A stretch of 64,000 nucleotides of DNA from Allolobophora icterica (GCA_963556255.1 OY744613.1:39306286-39370285); one strand, 5' to 3'; counted from the first letter of the stretch, positions 24,041 through 36,530 are shown. Numbers and translations: made by a program. The notes: generated by a model from the sequence alone, not told the origin.

Positions 24041-24185
24041 ATTGTTTGTGTAATTAGGCAACCCTGACAGCGGAACGGTTTCGTTCCTTTGGGTTTTCCT
24101 TTTGTCACTGATCGCAATGTAATTTAAGTTCGTGTTACCATGTAAACTGTGTAATTGTTCAAAGATTGGTGAACAATAAAAGAAT

Positions 24186-24270
24186 TGTGTGTATGTGTCT
24201 GTGCGTGTGCGTGTGCGTGTGCTTGTGCGTATGCGTGCGTGCGTGCGTGCGTGTGTGTGTGTGTGTGTGT
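24186..24270. repeat. (GT)n/(GTGC)n microsatellite
   Basis: GT dinucleotides with GCGT and GTGC interruptions. It follows AATAAAAGAATTGTG at 24174-24188, possibly the 3' end of a transcribed element. Confidence 0.9.
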
Positions 24271-25403
24271 GGATGGATCGCTTGATCAATGTCAGGACAG
24301 ATAGATTCTAGAGACTGCCTCACCGTTCGGAGTAGGCAGAAGGTTGCAACCTTAGGCTGAGCCACAAGAAGACCCTGGAGATGATTATCCAAGCGGGGGG
24401 GGTGTCCCTGGAGAGATGCCGGGCTTGACAAGGGTTTCGAACATGGTAATTTTGGGGGTTACTTATCACTAAGATCATTACCCTTCTTGTTGTACATGAT
24501 GTACAACAAGCCTTAACATAACATAGCGTTTTATTGGTCCAAAACAACAATTGTACATATCGATTATTTAGTTTACATATGACCGCAGTCATGTTTTAAA
24601 CCAAAATAGAAGAAAAATAAACAGAACAGAACCATACTGATCAAACAATCCTCACTTCAGTTAGCATGTGACATAGTAAGCCTATTGGCCAAAGTCATGT
24701 CCCATACTAAAGCTTTTGGCTTTTCTTAGTTGTACATAGGAGACATACAGTAACTTATGGTCCAATGGTGGGATTCATTTAACGGAGGGATTCATTTGGA
24801 CACAAAAGGGAACCCAGAAGGGATAAGATCCCGGTAGGAAGGGTCCCCCATTTTGATATTAGTACATTACATGGCGGCAGTAAAGGGTAGTAAAGGTAAA
24901 TGCCACTGCAATCCCAATCAGGACAGGTGGCGATCAAGTAAACGTAAAAGATATTAAGTAACATTAGCATACATTAATCTATATTCTATCTTATGTAGCC
25001 TACTATCTGTGTGTGTGTGTGTGTGTGTGTGTAGATCACAATTAAATCAACTAGGTTGAATTTTTGTATACCTTATGTGTATGTAATATGTCAGCACTTT
25101 GAACTATTGTATGAGTGGTTTTGATACAATTAACGTTTCTGTGACTTTTTCAAATATTAAGATTAGCTTTCTATCTTGTATGTTTGACGTGTTTTATTCA
25201 ATAAGCATATCATGATTTGTAAGCATAAGAATTTATCATCTTAGCTAAATCATAGGGCCTATAGGGGGTGATGTGAACAGCGCATGGGTAACTTGAAATC
25301 GCGTTCAGGCTACCCCCGGGGGTAATGTGAAATTGATTTCAGATTACCGGGGGGGGTTAACTTGAAATGGGGTAGTTGAAGTCTACACCGGGATATCAGC
25401 TGC
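24271..25403. other. Repeat-derived sequence without a recognised gene
   Basis: Includes 'aacccagaagggataag' at 24810-24827, similar to the 3' region of the LINE piece at 43007-43200, and a short (GT)n at 25009-25032. G-rich runs (cccgggggt, ggggggg) at 25310-25360. Confidence 0.4.
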
Positions 25404-26262
25404 GTGCTTTCCTCTGTTGAGGACGGCACAAACTGTTTATGGGTTGGCTTTACCAAAAATTTAACTTTCAGTAGCCAGCGAGAACAAACGCCCGAGGATC
25501 AAGACTGCTCGATCTCTCGCTTGGTCTCGCCATCACTAAGGGTTAAAAATGAGGTTTCTAAGCTTAATACTTCTACAACTTTGTTGTCGCAACAGTTAAC
25601 ATTCACCGAAGGTCGTCTTCAAGTAAAAGTGAATTTTCATCACAATACGTATTTTAATAGAAACAATATTACCCATGCCCTCTTACCCCCAAGGTTTACT
25701 AGGCCTAACTATTACAACATTGGTGCCGACTATCACTTTCATAATACCAGAACAGCAAAATCCTATCGCACTACTTTTGCTAGATCAAATATTCGCCGTT
25801 TCTCAACTAAATACAATGGTCCCCTGATCTGGAGCTGTGTTCCCAGAAATATTCAACTGGTACCAAATCTTCATCTTTTAAAAAAAACCATTGCGTTCTC
25901 AATTAACGGATGGATTAATTAATGACAATTCATGGAACTGATTTAAACTTGATTACATGCCGTCTTGCAACTGCTAATCTAAGACTATAATGTTCATAAT
26001 CAAAACACTGTGCACTGTTTTTGAATGCTTATGAATAACTCTGTTTAATCACTTAGTTTAGCTTATCACTGTGTCTCTCAATCGAACCTCTATCTTCAAC
26101 GTAATTAACTGACAAAATAGGGTGTCCCTGTTAGCGGGATTTCCATCCCTTCTGGGCCTTCCCTTTGTCAACGTCTTCTTGTAACATACCAATGTTGAAC
26201 TGATGTATGTTATATCGTACGTTGCAATACAAAAATTGATTGATTGATTGATTGATTGATAT
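25404..26262 (+). mobile_element. LINE 3' end with (ATTG)n tail
   Basis: The + strand frame ending at 25922 reads HNTRTAKSYRTTFARSNIRR, then FSTKYNGPLIWSCVPRNIQL and LLKKTIAFSINGWIN: the C-terminus of a non-LTR retrotransposon ORF2 with no internal stop over the last 170 residues. A 3' UTR of about 310 bp includes 'cccttctgggccttccctttgtcaacg' and ends in (ATTG)n at 26237-26262. 5' truncated, as usual. Confidence 0.85.
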
Positions 26263-26639
26263 TACGATCCAAGAGGCAGAGATTTCAACAAGTTGCATCG
26301 ACTGTTCAAACGGGCTTTGGTTGCCAAGTCAACTGCGCAAGGAATTTACGTCACAAAAGACACGCTCAGTACGTCATAGGCTAGGCTATAGTCAGAATTA
26401 TTGTTTTACGACATTGAATTTTATAATTGCGGTGTCGCTGAAAATGTTGAAGTTGTCACAAGGGTTTCTGGCAGCAGAGATTACTACTGCAAATGATTTT
26501 TGATTTCATCGACGCCCTTCACTAAAACGTTGACATGGTAAGAAAATCTATTCAGTAATTGAAGTCATCTGAGATCTTCTGTGACATGAATTCAGTGTTG
26601 GAAAATCGATGGTTGCCGAATATATTTTATAGAGCGCTT

Positions 26640-27095
26640 GACGAGTAACTCGGATAGTCTCTTTGTCTCTCTTTGTGCCGTCGGCTCTAGGAGCCCTAGC
26701 GATCGTCATGCCACACAGTCTCCGTTGCCGTCTTGCTACTTCTCCCAGTAGCCCTTGAGTCGCGCTTTGGCCTGGGAGTCCCACCTCAGCGCTCCGGCCT
26801 GGGAGTCCCTCCATCCGCGACCATCGGCGTGGTTTGGTGTGTGGCATGACGATTTTCTTGGCATGATTAACAGGGGTGGTTTGCCATTGCCTTCCCCTGG
26901 TTTTGCCTGCCGTGCCCGTTCGTTCCCCCTCCTAGGAAGAGTACTTCCTAGGAAGGGTACTAACGGTCCGCACCACGAGAAGGTGGGCACGGAGGACTTT
27001 GGTTCACCAGCCCAGGTCGGATCCGAGTCTACGCTCATCAGAGTCGTCGGTCAGGTCGCCTCCCTGCTTTACTCTGTACCAGAGTGACTGGTGAA
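26640..27095. other. GC-rich unclassified repeat-like block
   Basis: Minus-strand reading gives the phrase 'ggaaggcaatggcaaacc' and duplicated 'gggactcccaggcc' (26775-26788, 26800-26813). 'atgccacaca' and its inverse occur around 26707 and 26843. 'cctaggaagagtacttcctagg' (26931-26952) is a short palindrome. It looks like a SINE- or LINE-derived piece, but no family is assigned. ORFs on both strands here are not convincing genes. Confidence 0.4.
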
Positions 27096-27676
27096 CCTTC
27101 AAATACGGATCACTGTGGAATAACCTTAAGCAAGTCCTTCATAGGCCTAGCTAGCTGCTCAGTTTGCAATTTTAGTTAACTGTACAGTTCATCGACCCCC
27201 TTGACTAAATACATTAGCATAGTAAGAAAATCAATTCGTAAATGATCTCATCTGAGAAAAATTCTATGGCACGAATTTGGGAAAATAGGTGGTCCCTTCT
27301 GAAGTTATTCTGGCCGGAACCTGATAACAGGACTTCAGAAACAGAAATAGCCTCCGGAAGAAATGTCTTCGAGACGAAGATAAGTTTCATCAGCGATTTG
27401 TAATAGGCGAGGGTTTGTTTGTGGTTATTTATAAAGGCGACTTTTCATATCGTCGATAGCACCGCACATTCTCTGGCACATTTGAATGCCATGCACATTA
27501 AAAAAACAAACTATGGCTAAAACGCCGCAAATTTGGTATGGACAGCCGCGTTGTACGACGCGAAATTGACGTCTGACCCAGCAGCATTGTATGATGTAGC
27601 TGGAAAATTTCTGCAATGAGTCACTTATTTATCCTGGACGAACGGATGATGGTGAATACTGCGTTGAAAATTCGAC

Positions 27677-27736
27677 ATGGATACAAATGATTGGCAGCGC
27701 TTCGTCGTTATACTGCTTCTCTTCAGATTGTGCGCA
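27677..27736 (+). CDS. Exon 1, signal-peptide-like N-terminus
   Basis: ATG opens a frame whose first 20 residues have an acidic/polar start (MDTNDWQR) followed by a hydrophobic run (FVVILLLFRLCAV), as in a secretory signal peptide. Two in-frame phase-0 donors are available: GCA|GTAACT after residue 20 and TTC|GTAATC after residue 27 (end at 27757). Either matches the phase-0 acceptor of exon 2. The frame runs 66 residues without a donor to its stop at 27877, but that tail looks intronic. The equivalent position for the first copy lies just off the left edge of the window, so exon 1 cannot be compared there. The start and donor are predictions. Confidence 0.5.
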
Positions 27737-28177
27737 GTAACTTGCCCTACCATGTTCGTAATCGGCGAAGTCCAGCAATATGCCAATGACGTTCCTCTAC
27801 ACTTTATAGATCTTATTTGTCAAACGCCAACAAATATGGGCAGAAATTATGTGGACAGCCTTCTCAGATTCGATTAGCAGATTATCCAATAAATATCAGA
27901 AACAAAACCGATTTAACTAAAAAAAAAAAACTGAAAAAGTGGAAAAATCAGACATGGTCATATCAGGCTAAAACTCGCCGCCTGATAGGCCTATACTAAA
28001 CTGTAACGGATTCGCAAAATTATAAGAAATAAATCGAATAAGTGATGTTGAAAGTAAGCCAAGAACACTTACTAATAGGCCTACAATACAGTCATGATCA
28101 TTAAGTTATACTATGTTAAGATTTACTCTGTACAACATAATACAGTTTTACGTGCATATTATAATCAATGATTTCAG

Positions 28178-28298
28178 GGTGATGTGTGTCGACAGACATT
28201 ATGGAGTTCACTCATTCGATTCTATGTCTGTCTCAACGTAGTGTGGACTTTGGGACGCAGCGAAGAACTAGAGACTATAAAAAGCGACTTATTTCATA
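28178..28298 (+). CDS. Exon 2 (copy A), 40 codons, phase 0 to 1
   Basis: Acceptor 'tgatttcag|GGTGAT' and donor 'CATA|GTAAGT' border a 121-nt open segment beginning GDVCRQTLWSSLIRF and ending ...SDLFH. The strongest support is comparative. The first copy (449-569) has the same length, both splice sites and an open frame despite scattered substitutions, while flanking intron is much less tidy. The ending phase (1) matches the acceptor of kringle K1. The segment has two cysteines and amphipathic helical character and does not resemble a domain I can name; it sits between the signal peptide and the first kringle. Confidence 0.6.
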
Positions 28299-28495
28299 GT
28301 AAGTATACATTATCCGTTAATACATTTGCCCAATGAGGAATTATCCCTAGGTTTCTCAGGAAATGGGAAGGAGTTATGCTGGTTACATGTGTTTAAGTTT
28401 CCATTGGTGTGACCTCAGGAATATTATCCTTGAGAAAGAAATGCATAGACGCACTGAATGTCCTGCATCTTTAGAGAGTGAAACGAAAGAATGCG

Positions 28496-28650
28496 ACCAG
28501 ACAGGAAAGGATATAAAATTATCTCCTAAGAACACCTAATACTATGACCAGACAGGAAAGGATAAAAAAATTATCTCCTAAGAACACCTAATACTATGAC
28601 CAGACAGGAAAGGATATAAAATTATCTCCTAAGAACACCTAATACTATGA
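28496..28650. repeat. 51-bp tandem triplication (copy A only)
   Basis: Three units of 'gaccagacaggaaaggatat...aacacctaatactat'. Copy 0 has a single unit at 772-824, so the array expanded after the copies separated. Confidence 0.85.
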
Positions 28651-28663
28651 ACACATTGATTAT

Positions 28664-29168
<505 letters not shown>

Positions 29169-29875
29169 CAATCAATAAAATTCGTTTATTCATACACTAA
29201 GCTGACACAGACGCAACTTAGACAACTGTCATGAGAATTACGAGGGTTGTGAGGATTTAGATAAGCAATTAATCAACAAATTGCTTTACAGAGGCAAAGC
29301 TAAATGTTTTGCCATGTGTAATTAAAACATGCCATTCATGTGGCTATTGAAATCAACCTATCAATAACAATAATAATTATTCTTAATAGCTGGTTCCATT
29401 TTTGATTTTATTTATTCCACGATATCTCTCGGAATTCCAGACGGTGTTTACAGGTACCTAGAGTTCCGCTGAGGACTGGTTGTGAAACAGCACTGTACTG
29501 GAAAATGTTAAGTCGAACTAGTTCTACATGCCGTTCTGTTGGGTTATACGCTCATACATAACAGCCAATATGACGGACAGCGATCTAAAAATTAATGAGA
29601 CTTAATAGCGTCTGTGAATTATCTCTCTAGACAATATCTATAGGCTACCGTGACCAACAGAACAAGAAGAAAGACAGTTCCGGTACATCGGTTAGATACC
29701 TTAGCAGAACTCTTGTTGATGCGTAATCCATGATGGTGACATCACGCGGACCAACATCGTTATGATTTTGTAATCGTAATCGTATACTCGAAATTTCTAA
29801 AGCGTAACTTGAAAGTTAAGCACAGAGCGACAGATTATTCGCAAGAGCTGAACTCGAACTCGTAGCAAAACATTA

Positions 29876-30329
29876 CTAGCTAGGGTACCGGCCCACTATT
29901 CCGGGGGTCCGCTATTCCGGGGGTCCGCTATTCCGGGGATCGGCCGGAGTATACATACATAAAACATACATGCATGCATACATACATACATACATACATG
30001 CATACAAACATTCATACATACATACATACATACATGCTTACATACATGTATACATATATACATACATGCATACATACATGTATGTATATATACATACATG
30101 CATACATACATGTTTGTATGTATACATACATACACGCATACATTCATACATGCATGCATGCATGGATGTATGTATGCATGTTTGTATGTATGTGTGCATG
30201 TTTGTATGCATGTATGTATGTGTGTATGCATGTATGTATCTTGTATGTATGTATATTCCGGCGGATCCCCGGAATAGCGGACCCCCGGAATAGCGGACCC
30301 CCGGAATAGTGGACCGGAACCCTAGCTAG
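29876..30329. mobile_element. Long-hairpin MITE with 8-bp TSD
   Basis: Element 29884-30321 (438 bp) between two CTAGCTAG copies. Copy B keeps the empty site 'ttactagctagatag' at about 48798-48812. The arms are about 65-bp inverted repeats (GGTACCGGCCCACTATTCCG... against GGTTCCGGTCCACTATTCCG...), each carrying a 'ggggtccgctattccg' unit repeated. The centre, (ACAT)n turning into (GTAT)n, is itself self-complementary, so nearly the whole element can fold. ORFs inside (poly-His/Tyr) are repeat artefacts. Confidence 0.88.
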
Positions 30330-30860
30330 ATAGATCCAATGCTCGACACTGAAATTAAGTTTCGTCTAAGGATTTAATTTGAACAATAGGACATAGCAGA
30401 AGAACATGTCCTGAATCCCTGTCACCAGCAATCTTGCAAAACGCTGTAACGTTATGAAAATGACACTTTGGCATCTTTAAGGATTTACGAAGGACACCGG
30501 AAAACAGTTCGGTATCAACCAATCCGTGATTCCATGATACTGCCAACGCTTTAAAAACACATTGGTTCATGATAGGTCATAGGAAAAGCAAACATCCAGA
30601 CATAGCCTACTTGCATAGCGACAATAATAGCTCCAACTTGTCAACTTTACACTAACTTTACAGTTCAATCTGTTTTCGTATGACCGAAACTCATTGCTGA
30701 GCAAGGAAAGGTTTTTGAAGGTTCCGGTTAAGTAAGTCGCTACTCTTCGGCCATCACATAAATACTAAATGTAAATAAGTTGTCTGGTTAGCTTGATCTT
30801 TAGACACGACCTGGTCTTTACCATTGAAATAACTGAATTGGCATGATTGCTGTTTCATAG

Positions 30861-31136
30861 GTTGCGACTACGGAAAAATGGGAGCAACTTATATGGGGTC
30901 GCGGAATGTGACTAAGAGCGGGATACCATGCCAGCCATGGACGGTAGAAAGTCCCCATAATATTGATAAAGACATCAAAGACGACCAATTTCCTGACGAA
31001 ACCAGAGCGCAGGCACAGAATTTTTGTCGAAATCCACAACCTCTAAATAAATCAACTGTATGGTGCTACACAATGGATCCCAAAGTGAAATGGGAGTATT
31101 GCGATCCTTGTCCTGACAATTTCAAATATTATTCAG
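30861..31136 (+). CDS. Kringle domain K1 (copy A), single exon
   Basis: Acceptor 'tttcatag|GT' and donor 'TTCAG|GTAGGC' give a 276-nt phase 1-1 exon. The translation has the six kringle cysteines over 83 residues: CDYGK, GIPCQPW, NFCRNP, VWCYTMDP, and EYC-DP-C. The CxPW, FCRNP and WCYTMDPKVKWEYC blocks are diagnostic of kringles. Two features are odd. The last two cysteines are only two residues apart (CDPC) instead of the usual four. The Asp-x-Asp of lysine-binding kringles after FCRNP is replaced (NPQPL), so canonical lysine binding is unlikely. A nine-residue linker (PDNFKYYSG) leads to K2. Confidence 0.92.
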
Positions 31137-33374
31137 GTAGGCCTATGATGTCCTGTGTCTTCAACCGACTTAATATTAAAATAAAATCATCAGTTTGTCA
31201 TTCATTCCTAACATACTTGGTTACCTTCACGTTATTCGAATGCATCTTCTATATAGCATTAACGGGATTAGCCTCAGTAGCTTATGCTAGAACAGTGCTT
31301 GGCTCCGTAGAGCGCCGGTGTGATACTTACCTTTCCGATTCAGTTCATGCAGAATGTCGAAGCTCAATGTTTAAATGCGGGTAAGGGTTTGAACCTGAAA
31401 TGTCATCAGTCCTTCTTGCATCTCAGGAACATTAATCTGCATGCTGTGTTTAACACTTATCACAAATACATGAATTCCATCGATCACTGTGCATGAGAAC
31501 GTCGCCGACCTACTAATATTATAATGGATATCCTTGGATCATTCTCATATTTCCTACCTATCAGTGGCATGATGTTATCGCGCTCCAGCTTGAACACATG
31601 TGCTTTTTCAAGGTTTTAACCAGAACCAACTCCTTGTTCGCTATGCATTTCATGGCGCTTACACCTCGTCCACGTTGAATAGAGGCACGATCCGCTTCGG
31701 ACTATAAGATGCTGATACATAATGATAAAATCACGATATATGGCAAAATAGAGATTTCTCCAAAATTGAATCAACTGCCGTGTGATATTGATTCTGGAAA
31801 TGCTCTATATAGTTTTAGCATGGAATTAGACCTTTCTCATCCAAACTGCATTAGAATTATACTCTGAAGCTAGCCTTTTTGTCGCAAACATTTTACCTTA
31901 CAGCACCATATGATGTTGTCCGAAAAATTACGTATGTGTGAATGTATCGAAATGCATACCATAGCGCATCTTTTAATACCACGCAAGAGATGCTCTGCCT
32001 CTGATTTCCTAAAGATTAAGGTAACAAAGAAGAACATCTAATTAATAAACGAGGAGATACGATTATTGATTAAGTGGAGACGTGTCAAAAACAGAGACGG
32101 TTGGCTGCATGTCGTGTAAACGGCAACACTCCGGAGAGAAGTACGCCAAAGATTAAGATCTTAACCGATGGATCATCATCCAGATCTGGTAGTGACGATG
32201 AAGAGAAGTTGCCACAGGCGATGAAACTCGCAACACACAAATTTCAACACCTTGCAGATGATAGACGCATGGGTCTGGATCAGAGGTGCAAAAAACAAGT
32301 TTTTCAAAATGAAAAGTTGTTTTTTTTGTGTGTTTTTCTTTCGTTTTTTGGGTTTTTTATGATTTATGTTGTTTTGGCTGTTTTGAAGATTTTCGGATTT
32401 CGGATCATAAAAGTCATGAAAAATGGCATGAACAAGAGCTCCAACTCAGTTTAATTCAGTTGCGATTTCCGAAAATTAAAAATCATTAAATCAATGTTAT
32501 TAAAATAACTTCTAAAAAATAAGAAATTTATCTTTTTAAACAAAGAAAATATTGTGGTTTTCTTTTTCTTATGTTTTTATTTAAAACGAAAAACCGAAAA
32601 AACTATTTTCACCTCTGGTCTGAATAGTCAGCAGAGGCTTCCGGTGTTTCGTTAATGCGTATGAAATGGGGCGTTTTGTTTACATGTAAATTTTTTCATA
32701 TTGAAGATATTGAAGAAAAAATGAATCTTTGTTTTCGTTATAAATTTCTGATTGTATTTCAGTTGTGTGTCCCTGTTTTTCTGGTTCTGAAGAACTTTGT
32801 CTATATTGAAACATAATATATTTATATTTGAAGAAATTCTCCTCTCGATTTTGGGGGCACTGCCCCTGCTCCTCAATTATTGGTGGGGCACGTGCCCCGG
32901 CTTCCCCCCCAGAGTCTCCGCCTATGCTGATAGTTGTTTATGTAGAAGTGCGCTTGCCTCAAGTTAAAGATAAACATTTGCTCAAAACATTAAATAACGT
33001 GCAAAGAGCGTATACCCGAGCTGCCTTTCTGCCGCTGTGCAGATATAGCAGAGCAGATTATGGCACCCCAAAAGAACCAAAAGCAGAATTATGTGAGCAA
33101 GCTGTTCGCATTGCGGCGGAGCAGAGGGATCAACGGGCGCCTCTTCTCCACAGATCCATGCAATGGATGGGGGACTCGTCGATTAAGGAAATAAAAATGC
33201 ATAACTGACAGGCAGAGAAGAGACCCACGCTGCTCCCCGTTCATGATAATTTCGGTGCCACAGCAAGGTCTATCACCGTGAAATCTGTCTATAACAAGAG
33301 GCTATTGTTAGAGGCTTTGTTGATTATTTTGCATTGCCATATATGATTTTTGCTTGACGTCTATTCAAATGTAG
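31137..33374. other. Intron between K1 and K2 (copy A)
   Basis: Mostly shared with copy B 49556-51400. A segment at about 32128-32505 is absent from copy B (50520). The conserved frame around 33060-33208 (EQAVRIAAEQRDQRAPLLHR...) also occurs in copy B; it has no splice signals that fit the gene and is probably an old element piece. Confidence 0.5.
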
Positions 33375-33522
33375 GTTGTACGCTAAAAGATAATGGAACA
33401 TCCTATACTGGAACATTGGATCGTAGCAGGTCTCATACGTTATGCGAACCTTGGTCAAATCATTCGGATGGAGCGTTTGTGTTCCCAGATGGAAGTGCAG
33501 AGCAAGCAAAGAACTACTGCCG
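33375..33522 (+). CDS. Kringle K2 first half (copy A)
   Basis: Acceptor 'aaatgtag|GT', donor 'GCCG|GTATCT'. The 148-nt exon (phase 1 to 2) encodes the N-terminal half of a kringle: GCTLKDNGTSYTGT, TLCEPW, then AKNYCR, ending inside the Arg codon of the FCR/YCR-NP block. Together with 38930-39024 it gives a complete kringle of 79 residues from first to last cysteine, the canonical size. The 5.4-kb intron between the halves is full of transposon remnants and microsatellites. Confidence 0.88.
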
Positions 33523-33717
33523 GTATCTATAGAATTGACATTTGCTCTCAAAAACTATTCTTGTAAAACGGTATTTAGATTCAGTTTAGAACTTCCATTA
33601 TTTCTCTGTTCTCGCCATGGAGAAAACGATCATTATGATTCAAACAAGCATGTATGTGTATAAATTCATACTATCACACTTGCTGGCTCGTTATACACAC
33701 ACATATATATATATACA

Positions 33718-35590
33718 TGGAAATATCTTTGTTTTTTTGGCGGACGATTCAAATTTCTTCATCTCACATAAATGAACTTTTCGTAATATTAAACAGGCAA
33801 CTCACGCTGGAATCTCACTGGTTTAAAACAAAAAAACTATCCTTTAATTTGAATAAAACCAATTATATTTTATTCTCTTCCCTTCGAAAATCATTCCTGC
33901 ATAAAAAAGGTAAAGTAGGCCTAATAGTTGACTCCATCGATATTCCACAAGTAACCTCACTAAAGTCTCAATGGGTATAGGCAGACCCACATGTTACGTG
34001 GAATTGCAATACTGAACAAATATCGCAAAAGGTATGTATGATATCAGGAATTTCATACATGTGTGGCGAAAACTTACTTTTCTACCCCTTTTCGGTCAGC
34101 ACTTCGTTGTCGTATATGTAAAACCTATCACCCCTACTTCTGGTGACAGTATAGCGAAAACTGCCTCTTCTTACGTTATCCTCACTTCTGTCCCCACTTT
34201 CTGGAATCAGTGTTGCGAAAACGTAAGTGTAGCTAACGCCAAATCTCTCGGACAGGACCTCTTCCTTGCATCCAACTTACCAGGGCCGAGTGACAAGGAA
34301 GGTATGTTTCGCCAGGTGGAGTGATGATGATGATGATCTTTAATGTCTGCTGGGTAAGGCCTTCGTGGTATTCGGAGGACTTTCTTAAGGGCAGTGACCG
34401 ACACAAATAAACAAGATGGCGGCGGCGACGAAGAAACAACTCAGCCTGGTTCGAATATTCTATTGGAAAGTTCCTTCTTAACAAGGTTCACCTCCACAGT
34501 TCAAGTAGGGCCTACATCACTGTCTGAGGCCATAAAGAACACTGGCGACACCATTTAGGCCCTACTGCTATTCAACTAATCAGTCAGCGATTACGGAAAA
34601 CTAATGGTGAAATTCACCAACCTTGCGCCATAGCGTACAATCGGAAATCAAAGTAACGTCCGTTCAATCGCAATAGAAAACACTCCGTAAGTTCACCAGG
34701 CAACGCCGAAATCTAACCTTAACTCACGCCCAAAATGCTACATATGAGTTCACTAGCTAGCGACAGTTCTCCTAGCAGTCAAAAGGCACAACTCTCTCCC
34801 AAAATGCTACATATGAGTTCACTAGCTAGCGACAGTTCTCCTAGCAGTCAAAATGCACAACTCTTCTCTCTTCACTCCCAAGGTCCTCTTTATATAGGCC
34901 TCGGACCCCCTAGGTACCTGTGCGGTACCCTAGGACCTGTGTGGACCCCTAGGACCTGTGCGGACCCCTAGGACCTGTGCGGTACCTAGGTACCTGTGCG
35001 GACCCATAGAACCTGTGCGGTACCTAGGTACCTCTGCGGTACCGCCCAGCCGCGCGCGCTTTCGCCGCAGGCCAATAAGCCAAATATATTTATGCACGGT
35101 AGATTGTATGTTCATTACTAAATATATACGAGCATAGTTCATGCGCTTGCGAGTTCACTCAGTGCACAAACAGAAAGAGGGAAATTCCCTATGGATTTAC
35201 GCTATATCCCTCAGCACTCAATAACCCGTAAAGCTTCGCAATACACACAAATGCTCAGTCTAGTCAGAACCGAAAAGAACAGCAAAAATACAGGAGCGAA
35301 GCATCGAATTTCGCGACACATGCTATCATCAAATATCTTACTTATCCTGTATTACTCAATGGTAGGTCTTTTTTTATCCTATTGTAATATGATTTCGGCT
35401 TCAAACTACAATTTTTTATTCTCGGCTGTGCAGATTGCTAGTTTTACAAAAAAAAGAATTGTCCGCATAATAGCTGGCACCTCGAATAGCTATCAAACAG
35501 ATCAAATATTAATACACCTTAGTATATTCTAAAAGTATAACAAATTAAACTATTTCAAATGAGAGAATTTATGCATAGATTCACGTTCAA
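33718..35590 (+). mobile_element. LINE RT fragment split by a later insertion (copy A)
   Basis: Before the insertion: [47 protein letters not shown] (RT thumb, just after the ADD box). After it: LSSNILLILYYSMVGLFLSY and QKRIVRII-like IVRIIAGTSN. In copy B (51909-52500) the two halves are continuous, so the 1265 bp at 34058-35322 was inserted later. Confidence 0.8.
34058..35322. mobile_element. TIR insertion specific to copy A
   Basis: Termini CATGTGTGGCGAAA and (reverse complement) CATGTGTCGCGAAA, 13 of 14 identical. Inserted in a LINE remnant that is intact in copy B. No clear TSD: copy B has about seven extra bases (aggtcta) at the site. Internal features: a 67-bp tandem duplication (34730-34863) and a GC-rich tandem array of GGTACCTAGG/ACCTGTGCGG words (34907-35045). 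No transposase seen. Confidence 0.65.
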
Positions 35591-35950
35591 CACGTTACCC
35601 AGTACATACACTAATTGATTTAAAGAAATAGATAGTGTATACCTTACTACCTTAGTCTTTCTTTGTGTTAGTTAATGTATACCGTAAAGGAAGATGTTTA
35701 CAGATACTATCTGGTATGTATATACTTAGCTCTTATGAACGTTTTATACACACATCAGTTGTCCGCCACCTAACATTACATTAAGAACATAGGTAGCCCC
35801 AGTTAGAGGAACTTCGGTCCATATGTACCCAGTAGATGAATATATGCACTCTATGAAACGGTGTTTATTCAGTTTGGGCAAATAAAAATTAATGGTTATG
35901 GCGTTGGTTATCTCGATTTTTTCTGGACTTTTTACACGCACTTTACACAC

Positions 35951-36137
<187 letters not shown>

Positions 36138-36138
<1 letters not shown>

Positions 36139-36530
36139 AAACTTATATAGCGCCCTTTCGAGAAAGCTACTCAGTGGCGCTCCCGACTCTGGCCCGGTCA
36201 AAAAGAGAGGTCTTAAGAAGGCCATAGAAAGTACCTGAGAGGTCCCTAGGGAGCGAGCGAAGCGAATGAGGAAGGTCATTCCAGATGGTAGGACTCACCA
36301 CAGAGAATGCCCTGCGCTGCGCCATAGCAGTACGAGCATAGGGGACAACAAAATCATTCCGAGACACCAAGCGCAAGCGGAAGTTGAAGTAAAGAGCTCG
36401 CTGAGGTAGGCCGGGGCCCGCCCTAGGATACAGTACAACGTCATTCAGTAGACCTGGTAATAAATGCGATGCCGTACAGAGAGCCAATGGAGGTCGTCTC
36501 GCATAAATTCGCATAAAATAAACTACAATG
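36138..36530 (-). mobile_element. LINE 3' fragment (copy A)
   Basis: Minus-strand frame 36167-36514 ends FVVPYARTAMAQRRAFSVVS, IWNDLPHSLRSL, FYGLLKTSLF, the standard ORF2 C-terminus. The tail 'gcgctatataagttta' leads into the tetranucleotide array. Present in copy B at 52995-53390 with an internal 2-segment difference. Confidence 0.8.

Noticed and set aside
29896..30309. His/Tyr/Cys-rich 110-residue ORFs on both strands
   Set aside because: Lie within the hairpin MITE and come from its ACAT/GTAT core.
31137..31384. Extension of the K1 ORF to 31384 as a transmembrane tail
   Set aside because: The ORF crosses a consensus donor (CAG|GTAGGC); the copy B extension differs after this point and ends elsewhere.
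32074..32454. 126-residue ORF in the K1-K2 intron
   Set aside because: Covers the segment missing from copy B and ends in poly-Phe-like AT-rich sequence; no splice sites in phase with the gene.
33060..33208. Possible extra exon between K1 and K2
   Set aside because: Similar frame in both copies, but no acceptor/donor in the phase-1 pattern and K1 joins K2 directly in frame.
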